Positions 1 to 7,074 of a stretch of 8,701 nucleotides of DNA are shown in pieces. The notes beneath the pieces were generated by a model. That model was given only the letters and a program-made list of their open reading frames with translations. It did no database searches and was not told the origin of the DNA. The stretch is from NCBI GenBank assembly GCA_046263055.1, contig JBHELO010000081.1, positions 1 to 8,701 on the forward strand, given 5' to 3'. The position numbers and the translations under genes are program-made. The stretch is from DATAQC01 sp046263055. Its GTDB lineage: Bacteria > Actinomycetota > Acidimicrobiia > Acidimicrobiales > AC-14. Position 1 is the stretch's first letter. The number at the start of each line of letters is the position of its first letter.

Positions 1-538
1 CGGGGAGGCGGAGGCGCTGGCTGTCGAGGCGGCGGATGAGGTCGGCGGGCTGCATGCCGAACAGGCCGGCGATGGCCCGGATGTCCTCGCCGCGGATGGT
101 GAGCACTCGTCCGTTGAAGTCCTGGCGCTGCACCACGATGCTGTTCAGGTAGCGGCAGACCATCTCCACGTCGGGGTCGGCCACGTCGTCCAACCGGGTG
201 AGGTCGAAGGTGACCTTCTCGCCCACTCCCGCGCTGCGGCCCCGGCCCGCCGGCTCGCCGTCCCCCTCGTCGTCGACCTCCGCCAGGACGGCGTCCGCCC
301 CCTGGGGCAGCAACTGGTCCACCGGCACGTTGTACAGCCCGGCCAGGCGCTGGAGGCGGGGCACGGAGATGACCCGCTCACCCCGCTCGTAGGCGCCCAG
401 CACCGACGCCTTGAACTCCTGGCCCGAGGTGGACTCCACCTCCTGCAGGGACATGCGCTTCTGGCGACGGATGGCGCGTAGCCGCTCTCCGACTCGCCGC
501 GCGTACCCTCGCGCCGAACTGCCCGTCTGGTCGCTCAC
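1..538 (-). CDS. bldD: BldD-family transcriptional regulator, C-terminus cut by window edge
   Basis: This is a DNA-binding regulator of the BldD family, which in Streptomyces represses development genes when dimerised by cyclic-di-GMP. The first 179 codons are visible; the family is about 165-170 residues in Streptomyces, so only a short tail is probably missing. Residues about 12-78 form an XRE/Cro-type helix-turn-helix domain containing ERLRAIRRQKRMSLQEVE and the YERGER segment near residue 50. Residues about 79-106 are an acidic, glycine-rich linker, longer than I recall for Streptomyces BldD. Residues about 107 onward match the BldD C-terminal domain, with R138-x-D140, eight residues, then R149-x-x-D152, which is the family's cyclic-di-GMP signature. 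The GTG at 538 is chosen because GGGGAAGGGG lies 7 bases upstream. It sits 83 bases after rsmE in the same direction, and TACACT at 595-600 (minus strand) could be a -10 element, so it may have its own promoter. Assignment to the family is seen; cyclic-di-GMP binding is inferred. Confidence 0.9.
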   Translation of the reverse strand, partial: MSDQTGSSARGYARRVGERLRAIRRQKRMSLQEVESTSGQEFKASVLGAYERGERVISVPRLQRLAGLYNVPVDQLLPQGADAVLAEVDDEGDGEPAGRGRSAGVGEKVTFDLTRLDDVADPDVEMVCRYLNSIVVQRQDFNGRVLTIRGEDIRAIAGLFGMQPADLIRRLDSQRLRLP

Positions 539-545
539 TCCCAGA

Positions 546-555
546 CCCCTTCCCC
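546..555 (-). promoter_or_regulatory. Ribosome binding site of the bldD-like gene
   Basis: The minus strand reads GGGGAAGGGG here, a purine run ending 7 bases before the GTG at 538. It is the best Shine-Dalgarno match in the gap and decides the start of the bldD-like gene. Confidence 0.55.
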
Positions 556-621
556 AGCCAACGAAGCACCGCTCCATGGCAGGAGCCGAGCAACAGTGTA
601 GGTCCTACGCTCCCGGCGCGC

Positions 622-1371
622 TCATACCCCGGGCGCACCCTCACCGGCGGGCGCCACCAGGCCGGCCCGCAGCCCGCCGAGGAGGGCGGCCACCGTCACC
701 GCCGCCGTCTCCGCCCGCAGCACGTGCGGCCCCAGGGCCATGTGGGCCAGCCCCTCCCGGGCGGCCTCGTCGGGTGACCAGCCCCCTTCGGGCCCCACCA
801 GCACGGGTCCCGGCGCCAGCCACGGCGGCTGCCCCCCGGCGTCGGCCAGGGCCGCCCCCGGCCGGGCCGCCACCTCGGCGAAGCCCGAAGGCCCCTCCAC
901 CACCGGCAGCCACGCCCGGCGGCTCTGCATGGCCGCGGCGCGAGCCACCCGCCGCAGCCGTTCCACCGCCCGCCGGCCGCGGTCGCCTTCCCAGCGCACC
1001 ACCGAACGGGCGGCCGAGAAGACGACCACCCGGTCGACGCCCAGCTCGGTGAGCTTCTGCACCGCCCACTCAGGCCGGTCTCCCTTGGTGGGGGAGAAGG
1101 CCACCGTCACATCGGGCGACGGCCGGGGCTCCGCCACCACGTCGCTCTCGGCCTCCAGGCCGGCGCCCAAGCCGGCGCCCGGGCCGGCGCTCACCCGGCA
1201 GACCCGCCAGCGACCCTGCCCGTCGCCGGCGGTGACCACGTCGCCCCGACGGAGGCGCAGCACCCGCTCCAGGTGGTGGCGGTCGGAGTCGTCCAGCTCG
1301 GGCTCGGCAACGTCGGCCACGAACACGTGGGCCGCCGCCCCGGGCACGGCCGCCGGCCCGACGGCGGGCAC
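622..1371 (-). CDS. rsmE: 16S rRNA (uracil-1498-N3)-methyltransferase RsmE
   Basis: RsmE uses S-adenosylmethionine to methylate N3 of U1498 in helix 44 of 16S rRNA, acting on assembled 30S subunits. The 249-residue product has the usual family length. Residues about 15-80 are the PUA-like RNA-binding part (HHLERVLRLRRGD). Residues about 88-245 are the SPOUT/trefoil-knot methyltransferase, with KGDRPEWAVQKLTELGV (96-112), RW near 126, AMQSRR (147-152), GPEGGWSPDE (193-202) and LRAETA (218-223), the last two forming the knotted cofactor site. A run of short Gly/Ala repeats at residues 60-75 separates the two parts. It follows dnaJ after 12 bases, so it belongs to the hrcA-dnaJ-rsmE operon. The start is uncertain: no clear ribosome binding site precedes the GTG at 1371, and the GTG codons at residues 9 and 16 are alternatives. 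Function is assigned confidently from the motifs. Confidence 0.95.
   Translation of the reverse strand: MPAVGPAAVPGAAAHVFVADVAEPELDDSDRHHLERVLRLRRGDVVTAGDGQGRWRVCRVSAGPGAGLGAGLEAESDVVAEPRPSPDVTVAFSPTKGDRPEWAVQKLTELGVDRVVVFSAARSVVRWEGDRGRRAVERLRRVARAAAMQSRRAWLPVVEGPSGFAEVAARPGAALADAGGQPPWLAPGPVLVGPEGGWSPDEAAREGLAHMALGPHVLRAETAAVTVAALLGGLRAGLVAPAGEGAPGV
1159..1194 (-). repeat. Three tandem 12-bp units inside rsmE
   Basis: On the plus strand the units gccggcgcccaa, gccggcgcccgg and gccggcgctcac lie end to end and share the core gccggcgc. On the minus strand they encode VSAG-PGAG-LGAG (residues 60-71), a flexible stretch between the PUA-like and SPOUT domains. The reading frame is kept, so this looks like a slippage-prone linker rather than damage. 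Confidence 0.75.
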
Positions 1372-1383
1372 GGACCGGACCGC

Positions 1384-2541
1384 CTACTTGAAGGCGGAGC
1401 GGATGCGGGACAGCAGGCTGGTGTCGGCGGGAGCCACCTCGTCGCCTCGCACCACGGCCAGGCGCCGCACCAACTCCTCCTCCTCGCGGCTGAGGTCGGT
1501 GGGGGTGTCCACCGCCACCTGGACGAGCAGGTCCCCCCGGCCCCGGCCGTCCACGTGGGGCACGCCCCGGCCCCGCAGGCGGAACACCCGCCCGGCCTGG
1601 GTGGCCCGGGGGACGACCAGGTCCTCGGTGCCGTCGAGGGTCTCGTAGCGGAGGTGGGCGCCGAGGGCAGCCGAGGTCACGGGCAGGTGGAGCACATGCA
1701 CCAGGTCGTAGCCCTGACGGGTGAAGCGGTCGTCGGGCCGCACCCGGAGGTGCACGTACAGGTCGCCGGGGACGCCGCCCCGGGGGCCCGCCGCGCCCCG
1801 GCCCGGCACGCGCAGGGTGGACCCGTTGTCCACCCCGGCCGGGACCTCCACCGTGAAGCTCTGGTCGGCCTGGCGCCGGCCCTCGCCCCGGCAGTCCGGG
1901 CAGGGGTCGCGGACCTCCTGGCCCAGCCCACCGCAGCGCCGGCACGGGCTGGTGGTCATCATCTGGCCGAGGATGGACTGGCGCACCTGGCGGATCTCCC
2001 CCGTCCCGTGGCACGCCTGGCAGGTCTCGGCGTGGGTGCCCGGCCGGGCCCCGCTCCCCGAGCACGTCTCGCACAGCGTGGGCACCCGGATGCGCACCTG
2101 GCCGGCGGTGCCGAACACCGCGGCCCGGAAGTCCAGGTCGAGCGTCGTCTCCACGTCCGCCCCGCGGGGCGGGCCGCCCCGCTGGCGGGTACCGCCGAAC
2201 CCACCACCACCCCCGAAGAAGCTCTCGAACAGGTCGCCCAGCCCGGCGCCGAAGGCGTCACCGAACCCGGCCCCGCCCGGGCCGCCGGCGGCCCCGGTGC
2301 CCGCTGCCCCCGAGCCGCGCACGGCCTCGGGCCCGAACATGTCGTAGCGGCGCCGACGCTCGGGGTCGCGCAGCGTCTCGTAGGCCAGGGTGACGGCCTT
2401 GAAGCGCTCCTCGGCCGCCGGGTCCTTGTTGGTGTCGGGGTGCAGCTCGCGGGCCAGCTTGCGGTAGGCGCGCTTGATCTCGTCCTCGGACGCGCTCGTC
2501 GAGACGCCGAGCAGGTCGTAGAAGTCCTCGGTCACGGGCAC
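1384..2541 (-). CDS. dnaJ: Chaperone protein DnaJ (Hsp40, DnaJ2-type)
   Basis: DnaJ binds unfolded proteins and stimulates the ATPase of DnaK in the cytoplasm. All parts of a type I DnaJ are present in 385 residues, the normal length. The J domain spans about 5-70 with the essential HPD at 34-36. A Gly/Phe-rich region covers about 76-127. The zinc centre has four CxxCxGxG motifs starting at C157, C174, C200 and C214. The C-terminal substrate-binding and dimerisation region runs to the end. It begins 10 bases after hrcA and is followed 12 bases later by rsmE. In Actinomycetota the copy next to hrcA is usually the second dnaJ (dnaJ2), the first being linked to dnaK-grpE-hspR; neither dnaK nor grpE is in this window. 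The start is GTG; a second GTG two codons on (2535), with AGGG nearby, is an equally possible start. Confidence 0.97.
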   Translation of the reverse strand: MPVTEDFYDLLGVSTSASEDEIKRAYRKLARELHPDTNKDPAAEERFKAVTLAYETLRDPERRRRYDMFGPEAVRGSGAAGTGAAGGPGGAGFGDAFGAGLGDLFESFFGGGGGFGGTRQRGGPPRGADVETTLDLDFRAAVFGTAGQVRIRVPTLCETCSGSGARPGTHAETCQACHGTGEIRQVRQSILGQMMTTSPCRRCGGLGQEVRDPCPDCRGEGRRQADQSFTVEVPAGVDNGSTLRVPGRGAAGPRGGVPGDLYVHLRVRPDDRFTRQGYDLVHVLHLPVTSAALGAHLRYETLDGTEDLVVPRATQAGRVFRLRGRGVPHVDGRGRGDLLVQVAVDTPTDLSREEEELVRRLAVVRGDEVAPADTSLLSRIRSAFK

Positions 2542-2551
2542 CCTGGGATGC

Positions 2552-3604
2552 TCAGCCGGCCTGGAGGCGATGCCCGAGGCGCTCGCTCACCGCTGCGACC
2601 GCGGCCATGGCCCGGTCGTAGTCCATCCGTGTGGGGCCGAGCACGCCGATGGTCCCCACCGGGACGCCCGCCACCGCGTAGGGCGCCACCACCACCGAGC
2701 AGCCGGCCAGGGGCCGCACCCCGTGCTCGGCGCCGATGGAGACCAGCTTGTCGTGGCGCAGGGCGTCCTGGAGCAGGCTCACCACCACGTACTGCTGCTC
2801 GAGCATGACGAGCACCTGGCGGACGGTCTCGATGGCCTCGAAGGTGGCGGCCATCCGGGAGGCGCCACCCACGAAGACGTGCTCGGGGCCGCCCCGGTCG
2901 GCGCCCACCAGGGCGGCGTGGGCTCGGGTCACCACCCGGTCGGTGGCGTGGTCGCCGGTGGTGGCCGGCGGGGGGGCTTCGGCCAGCGTCCGGTCCCACA
3001 TGGCGGCGGCCAGGTGGGCGGAGGCGGCCGCCAACCGGGCGTCGCCGGCGTCGAGGTCGAGCTCCAGGGCCTCCTTCTCCACCGATCCGTCCGACAGGAC
3101 GGCCACCACCAGGACGACCCGGGGCCCCAGGGCCACGACCTGGACGGAGCGGACGGTGGCGGCGTCGGACCCGGAGGCGAGGACCACCGCCGCGCAGTCG
3201 GTGAGGTCGGTGAGCAGGCGGCCGGTGTCGTCCAGCATCTGCTCCAGCTCGCCGTGGGCCCGGGCGAAGAAGTCCTCCACGTGGCGCTTCTCGGTCGGTG
3301 CCAGCGGTCCCGGCGGCGTCCCCAGCTGGTCGACGTAGAACCGGTAGCCCTTGTCGGTGGGCACCCGCCCGGCGCTGGTGTGGGGGTGGACGAGGAACCC
3401 CTCCCGCTCCAGCACCGCCATCTCGTTGCGCACCGTGGCCGGCGACACCGCCAGGTTCCCGAGGCGCGCCACGTGGGCCGAGGCCACCGGCTGGGCGGTC
3501 TCGATGTACTCCCGCACCACGGCCCGCAGGATGGCGGCCTTGCGGGAGTCGAGCGACCCGGCGGTGGAGGGCCCGGCGGCGGACGACCCGGCGGTGGAGG
3601 TCAT
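2552..3604 (-). CDS. hrcA: Heat-inducible transcription repressor HrcA
   Basis: HrcA is a dimeric winged-helix repressor of class I heat-shock genes. In known systems it binds the CIRCE operator and needs GroEL to stay active. The 350-residue product has the family length. The winged helix spans about 18-90, with SPATVRNEMAVLEREGFL (54-71) followed by PHTSAGRVPTDKGYRFYV (74-91), both hallmark blocks. The remainder is the GAF-like and dimerisation region. The first 17 residues are a Ser/Thr/Ala/Gly extension made of three five-residue repeats. ATG at 3604 is the only start before the domain, because a stop lies upstream in frame at 3635-3637 and no ATG or GTG intervenes. There is no convincing ribosome binding site, and a -10-like TATCAT ends 11 bases upstream, so the transcript may be nearly leaderless. 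It heads the hrcA-dnaJ-rsmE operon. No CIRCE sequence is visible upstream. Confidence 0.97.
   Translation of the reverse strand: MTSTAGSSAAGPSTAGSLDSRKAAILRAVVREYIETAQPVASAHVARLGNLAVSPATVRNEMAVLEREGFLVHPHTSAGRVPTDKGYRFYVDQLGTPPGPLAPTEKRHVEDFFARAHGELEQMLDDTGRLLTDLTDCAAVVLASGSDAATVRSVQVVALGPRVVLVVAVLSDGSVEKEALELDLDAGDARLAAASAHLAAAMWDRTLAEAPPPATTGDHATDRVVTRAHAALVGADRGGPEHVFVGGASRMAATFEAIETVRQVLVMLEQQYVVVSLLQDALRHDKLVSIGAEHGVRPLAGCSVVVAPYAVAGVPVGTIGVLGPTRMDYDRAMAAVAAVSERLGHRLQAG
3555..3599 (-). repeat. Three tandem 15-bp units at the 5' end of hrcA
   Basis: On the plus strand gacccggcggtggag occurs at 3555-3569 and 3585-3599, with a diverged copy ggcccggcggcggac (12 of 15 identical) between them. 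They encode STAGS-SAAGP-STAGS at residues 3-17 of HrcA, ahead of the winged helix. The perfect outer match extends to 17 bases (3554-3570 and 3584-3600). Confidence 0.8.
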
Positions 3605-3615
3605 GGTGACACCCG

Positions 3616-3621
3616 ATGATA
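3616..3621 (-). promoter_or_regulatory. Possible -10 element of the hrcA operon
   Basis: The minus strand reads TATCAT, which fits the TAnnnT pattern and ends 11 bases before the hrcA ATG. A start site about 7 bases downstream would leave a leader of about 5 bases, consistent with the lack of a ribosome binding site. No good -35 was found at 16-19 bases; TTGAAC at 3633-3638 is only 11 bases away. This rests on pattern alone. Confidence 0.25.
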
Positions 3622-3671
3622 CCGACCCGGGGGTTCAAGGTCGGGTGACGACGGGCCCCGGACGCGAGGAG

Positions 3672-3748
3672 CGGGCGGCAGCCGGACCAGTGGGCTTCGT
3701 CTCACGCGGCGAACGTTCGACTGTTCCCGCTGGTCCAACTGCCGCCCG
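3672..3748 (-). repeat. Long inverted repeat with palindromic loop, upstream of hrcA
   Basis: The arms 3672-3690 and 3730-3748 are complementary over 19 positions except at two adjacent ones (3682-3683 against 3737-3738). In RNA copied from the minus strand those two become G-U pairs, giving an unbroken stem, whereas plus-strand RNA would have C-A mismatches. The 39-base loop contains CGAACGTTCG (3710-3719), a perfect 10-bp palindrome. The element lies 68 bases before the hrcA start and about 140 bases after the response-regulator stop. There is no T-run after it on either strand, so it is not a canonical terminator. It could be a leader structure, a U-less terminator or an operator. Confidence 0.6.
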
Positions 3749-3816
3749 TCGACCTCGTGGCTTGCGGGTGTCTGGGGGACACCAACATGATGCGCCCCGC
3801 CGGCCAGGTGGACAAT

Positions 3817-3876
3817 CACCCGATCGGACCTTTGGCGATGGTCCGACCGGACTACCGCGAGTGGTCCGATCGGACC
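3817..3876. repeat. Three 14-bp palindromes at exact 23-bp spacing (operator-like array)
   Basis: A perfect palindrome, GGTCCGATCGGACC, lies at 3863-3876. Diverged copies lie at 3840-3853 (ggtccgaccggact, 12 of 14) and 3817-3830 (cacccgatcggacc, 11 of 14). The copies start exactly 23 bp apart, and the 9-base spacers (tttggcgat, accgcgagt) are unlike each other, so only the palindrome and its phase are kept. The array begins 14 bases after the response-regulator stop and ends 212 bases before hrcA. Such spacing is typical of protein-binding sites on one face of the helix. The binding protein is unknown, and the copies could instead fold as small hairpins ending the response-regulator transcript. 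Confidence 0.7.
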
Positions 3877-3890
3877 GGTGCCACCGGCGG

Positions 3891-4586
3891 CTACAGCTCG
3901 AAGAGCTTGGTGCGCAAGGCGTACATGGCGGCGTCGAGGCGGTTGCGCACGTGGAGCTTGTTCAAGATGTTGGCCACGTGGTTCTTCACCGTGTTCTCCG
4001 ACAGGTGGAGGGCCTGGGCCGCCTCCCGGTTGTTGCGGCCCTGGGCCACCAGCTTGAGCACCTCGAGCTCGCGCTCCGACAGGCGGGCGCCGAAGCCGTC
4101 GGCGCCCTCGCTCACCGTCTCGCCGGGGGGGCCGCCGCCGCCCCCGGCCAGGGCGTTGAACTCGGCCAGCAGCTTGGACGCCATCGACGGCGAGATCAGG
4201 CTCTCGCCTCGCGCCACCGCCCGCACCGCGTCGGCCACGTCGCCCAGGGAGGAGTCCTTGAGCAGGTACCCGGTGGCGCCGGCCCGGATGGCGGCGTAGA
4301 GGTCGTCCTCCTCGTCGCTGGCGGTCAGCATGACGACCCGGGTGGACGGGGCCGTCTCCCGGACCCGGCGGGTGGCCTCGATGCCCCCGAGCCCGGGCAT
4401 GCGCACGTCCATGAGCACGACGTCGGGGGCCAGCTCGGCCACCACTGCCACCGCCTCCTCACCGTCGGCTGCCACCGCCACCTCGAAGCCCGCGTCGGAG
4501 GCCAACACCGCCCGCAGGCCCTGGCGGAACAGCTCCTGGTCGTCGACCACGAGCACCGAGATGGATGGAGTGGGCAGGCCGTTCAT
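3891..4586 (-). CDS. NarL/FixJ-family two-component response regulator (orphan in window)
   Basis: This is a cytoplasmic response regulator, activated by phosphoryl transfer and binding DNA through a LuxR-type helix-turn-helix. The receiver domain spans about 8-125: acidic pocket D15-D16, phospho-acceptor D60 in LMDVRMPG, switch T88 and K110 in YLLKD. A Gly-rich linker (about 147-168) leads to the LuxR-type domain at about 169-222, with LSERELEVLKLVAQG and the recognition helix near ENTVKNHVANILNKL (197-211). The length of 231 residues is normal, and ATG at 4586 starts just before the first receiver strand. No histidine kinase gene is adjacent, so the partner and signal are unknown. It is divergent from the biotin operon across 63 bases and precedes hrcA in the same direction after 286 bases. 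The close divergent layout permits control of the biotin genes, but nothing in the sequence proves it. Confidence 0.95.
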   Translation of the reverse strand: MNGLPTPSISVLVVDDQELFRQGLRAVLASDAGFEVAVAADGEEAVAVVAELAPDVVLMDVRMPGLGGIEATRRVRETAPSTRVVMLTASDEEDDLYAAIRAGATGYLLKDSSLGDVADAVRAVARGESLISPSMASKLLAEFNALAGGGGGPPGETVSEGADGFGARLSERELEVLKLVAQGRNNREAAQALHLSENTVKNHVANILNKLHVRNRLDAAMYALRTKLFEL

Positions 4587-4649
4587 CCGACCATTGTCAC
4601 CCGTCGGGCCGAGTTCGCGCCGGATGACCCCGGAGGGCAGGATGGGCGG

Positions 4650-5943
<1,294 letters not shown>

Positions 5944-5951
<8 letters not shown>

Positions 5952-7074
5952 GGGGTGGCCGTCATGGGTGGCAGGCGAGCTGGCGCGGGTGCGGGCGGCG
6001 GGCCGGTGGCGGGACGTCCGCGACCTCGACGCCCGGGGGCCGGCGGGCACCTTGGTGGCCCACGGCGCGCCTCGCGCCGTGGTGTCGTTCGCCGGCAACG
6101 ACTACCTCGGGCTGTCGACCCATCCGGTGGTGGTGGCGGCCGCGGCCGACGCCCTGGAGCGGTGGGGGTCGGGCGCCGGGGCGTCGCGCCTGGTCACCGG
6201 CTCCCGGCCCGTGCACTCGGACCTGGAGGCGGCCCTGGCCCGGTGGAAGGGCGAGGAGGCGGCGCTGCTCTTTCCGACCGGCTACGCCGCCAACCTGGGC
6301 GTGCTGGCCACACTCGGCCACGCCGGCGCCCGCATCCTCTCCGACGAGCGCAACCACGCCTCCATCGTCGACGGCTGCCGCCTGGCCCGGGCCGAGGTGG
6401 CGGTGTTCGCCCACGCCGACGTGGACCACGCGGCCGCCCTCCTGGCCGGTGACCCCCGGCCCGCGCTGGTGGTCACCGACGCGGTGTTCTCGATGGACGG
6501 GGACGTCGCCCCCCTGGCCGGGTTGGCCGAGGTGTGCGCGTCCGCCGGTGCCCTCCTGGTGGTGGACGAGGCCCATGTGGTGCCCGGCTTCGGGCTGCCG
6601 GCGAGCGGGGATTTGCGGGTCGGCACGCTGTCCAAGGCGCTGGGCTCGATGGGCGGGTTCGTGGCCGGGCCCCGGCCCCTGGTGGACCTGGTGCGCAACC
6701 GAGCCCGACCGTCGATCTACTCCACCGCCGTGCCGCCCTCGGCGGCGGCCGCCGCGCTGGCGGCGATGGCGGTCGTGCGCTCGGCCGAGGGGGTGGCGCG
6801 AGCTGTCCGCCTGCGGGCGCTGGTGGACCGGGTGGCCCCGGGGCACCCGTCGCCCATCGTCCCCGTGGTGGTGGGCGACGAGGATGCGGCGGTCGCCGCC
6901 TCCGACCGCCTGCTGGACGCCGGCATCCTGGTGCCCGCCATCCGCCCGCCCACCGTGGCCCCCGGCACCTCCCGCCTGCGGGTCACGCTGTCGGCTGCCC
7001 ACACCGACGCCCAGGTGGACGCCCTGCTCGCCGCCCTCGCCACGCTCGCCCCCTCCGTCGCCCGTGCGCCCTGA
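5944..7074 (+). CDS. bioF: 8-amino-7-oxononanoate synthase BioF
   Basis: BioF is a PLP-dependent alpha-oxoamine synthase that condenses L-alanine with pimeloyl-ACP or pimeloyl-CoA to form KAPA, the first committed step of biotin synthesis. The 376 residues are close to the usual length. Seen in order: GNDYLGL (51-57), GSGAGASRLVTG (75-86), H138 in ERNHASIVDG (which stacks on PLP), SMDGDVAPL (183-191), the PLP-contacting D208 and H211 in VDEAH, and the PLP lysine K231 in GTLSKALGS. IYSTAVPP follows. The DEAH motif is normally followed by GTG and a longer Gly-rich loop; here it reads VVPGFGLP, and the span to the lysine is about a dozen residues shorter than usual, without sign of a frameshift. 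GTG at 5944 overlaps bioA by 8 bases and has GAGGTG upstream. Related AKB or Kbl enzymes are possible by family, but the operon favours BioF. Confidence 0.92.

Noticed and set aside
1273..2808. A 511-codon plus-strand open frame across rsmE, dnaJ and the end of hrcA
   Set aside because: It is antisense to three well-identified genes, and the composition is that of a GC-bias shadow with no recognisable domain.
3601..3819. A 72-codon minus-strand frame starting GTG at 3819 and ending in an ATGA overlap with the hrcA start
   Set aside because: The overlap looks like translational coupling, but about 30% of its third positions are A or T against only a few percent in the real genes. It contains the long inverted repeat, no ribosome binding site was seen, and the protein matches nothing I know.
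3817..3885. CRISPR-like array
   Set aside because: There are only three units, with 14-bp repeats and 9-bp spacers. That is far too short for a CRISPR array, and no cas gene is nearby.
3863..3887. Canonical rho-independent terminator after the response regulator
   Set aside because: Hairpins can form (GGTCC-GATC-GGACC; also CCGGTG against CACCGG at 3875-3887), but no T-run follows on the minus strand, and the 23-bp phasing points more to protein-binding sites.
3351..4649. An open frame extending the bioA reading frame 433 codons upstream
   Set aside because: It runs through hrcA, the intergenic repeats and the response regulator on the other strand. BioA homology starts just after the GTG at 4650.
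4587..4649. Biotin repressor (BirA or BioQ type) operator upstream of bioA
   Set aside because: No clear palindrome of the right kind is present in the 63 bases; only a TTGTCA at 4594-4599, without a matching -10.
6562..6639. Frameshift in bioF explaining the altered loop after DEAH
   Set aside because: The frame is continuous, third positions remain G or C rich, and the motifs on both sides are in the same frame.
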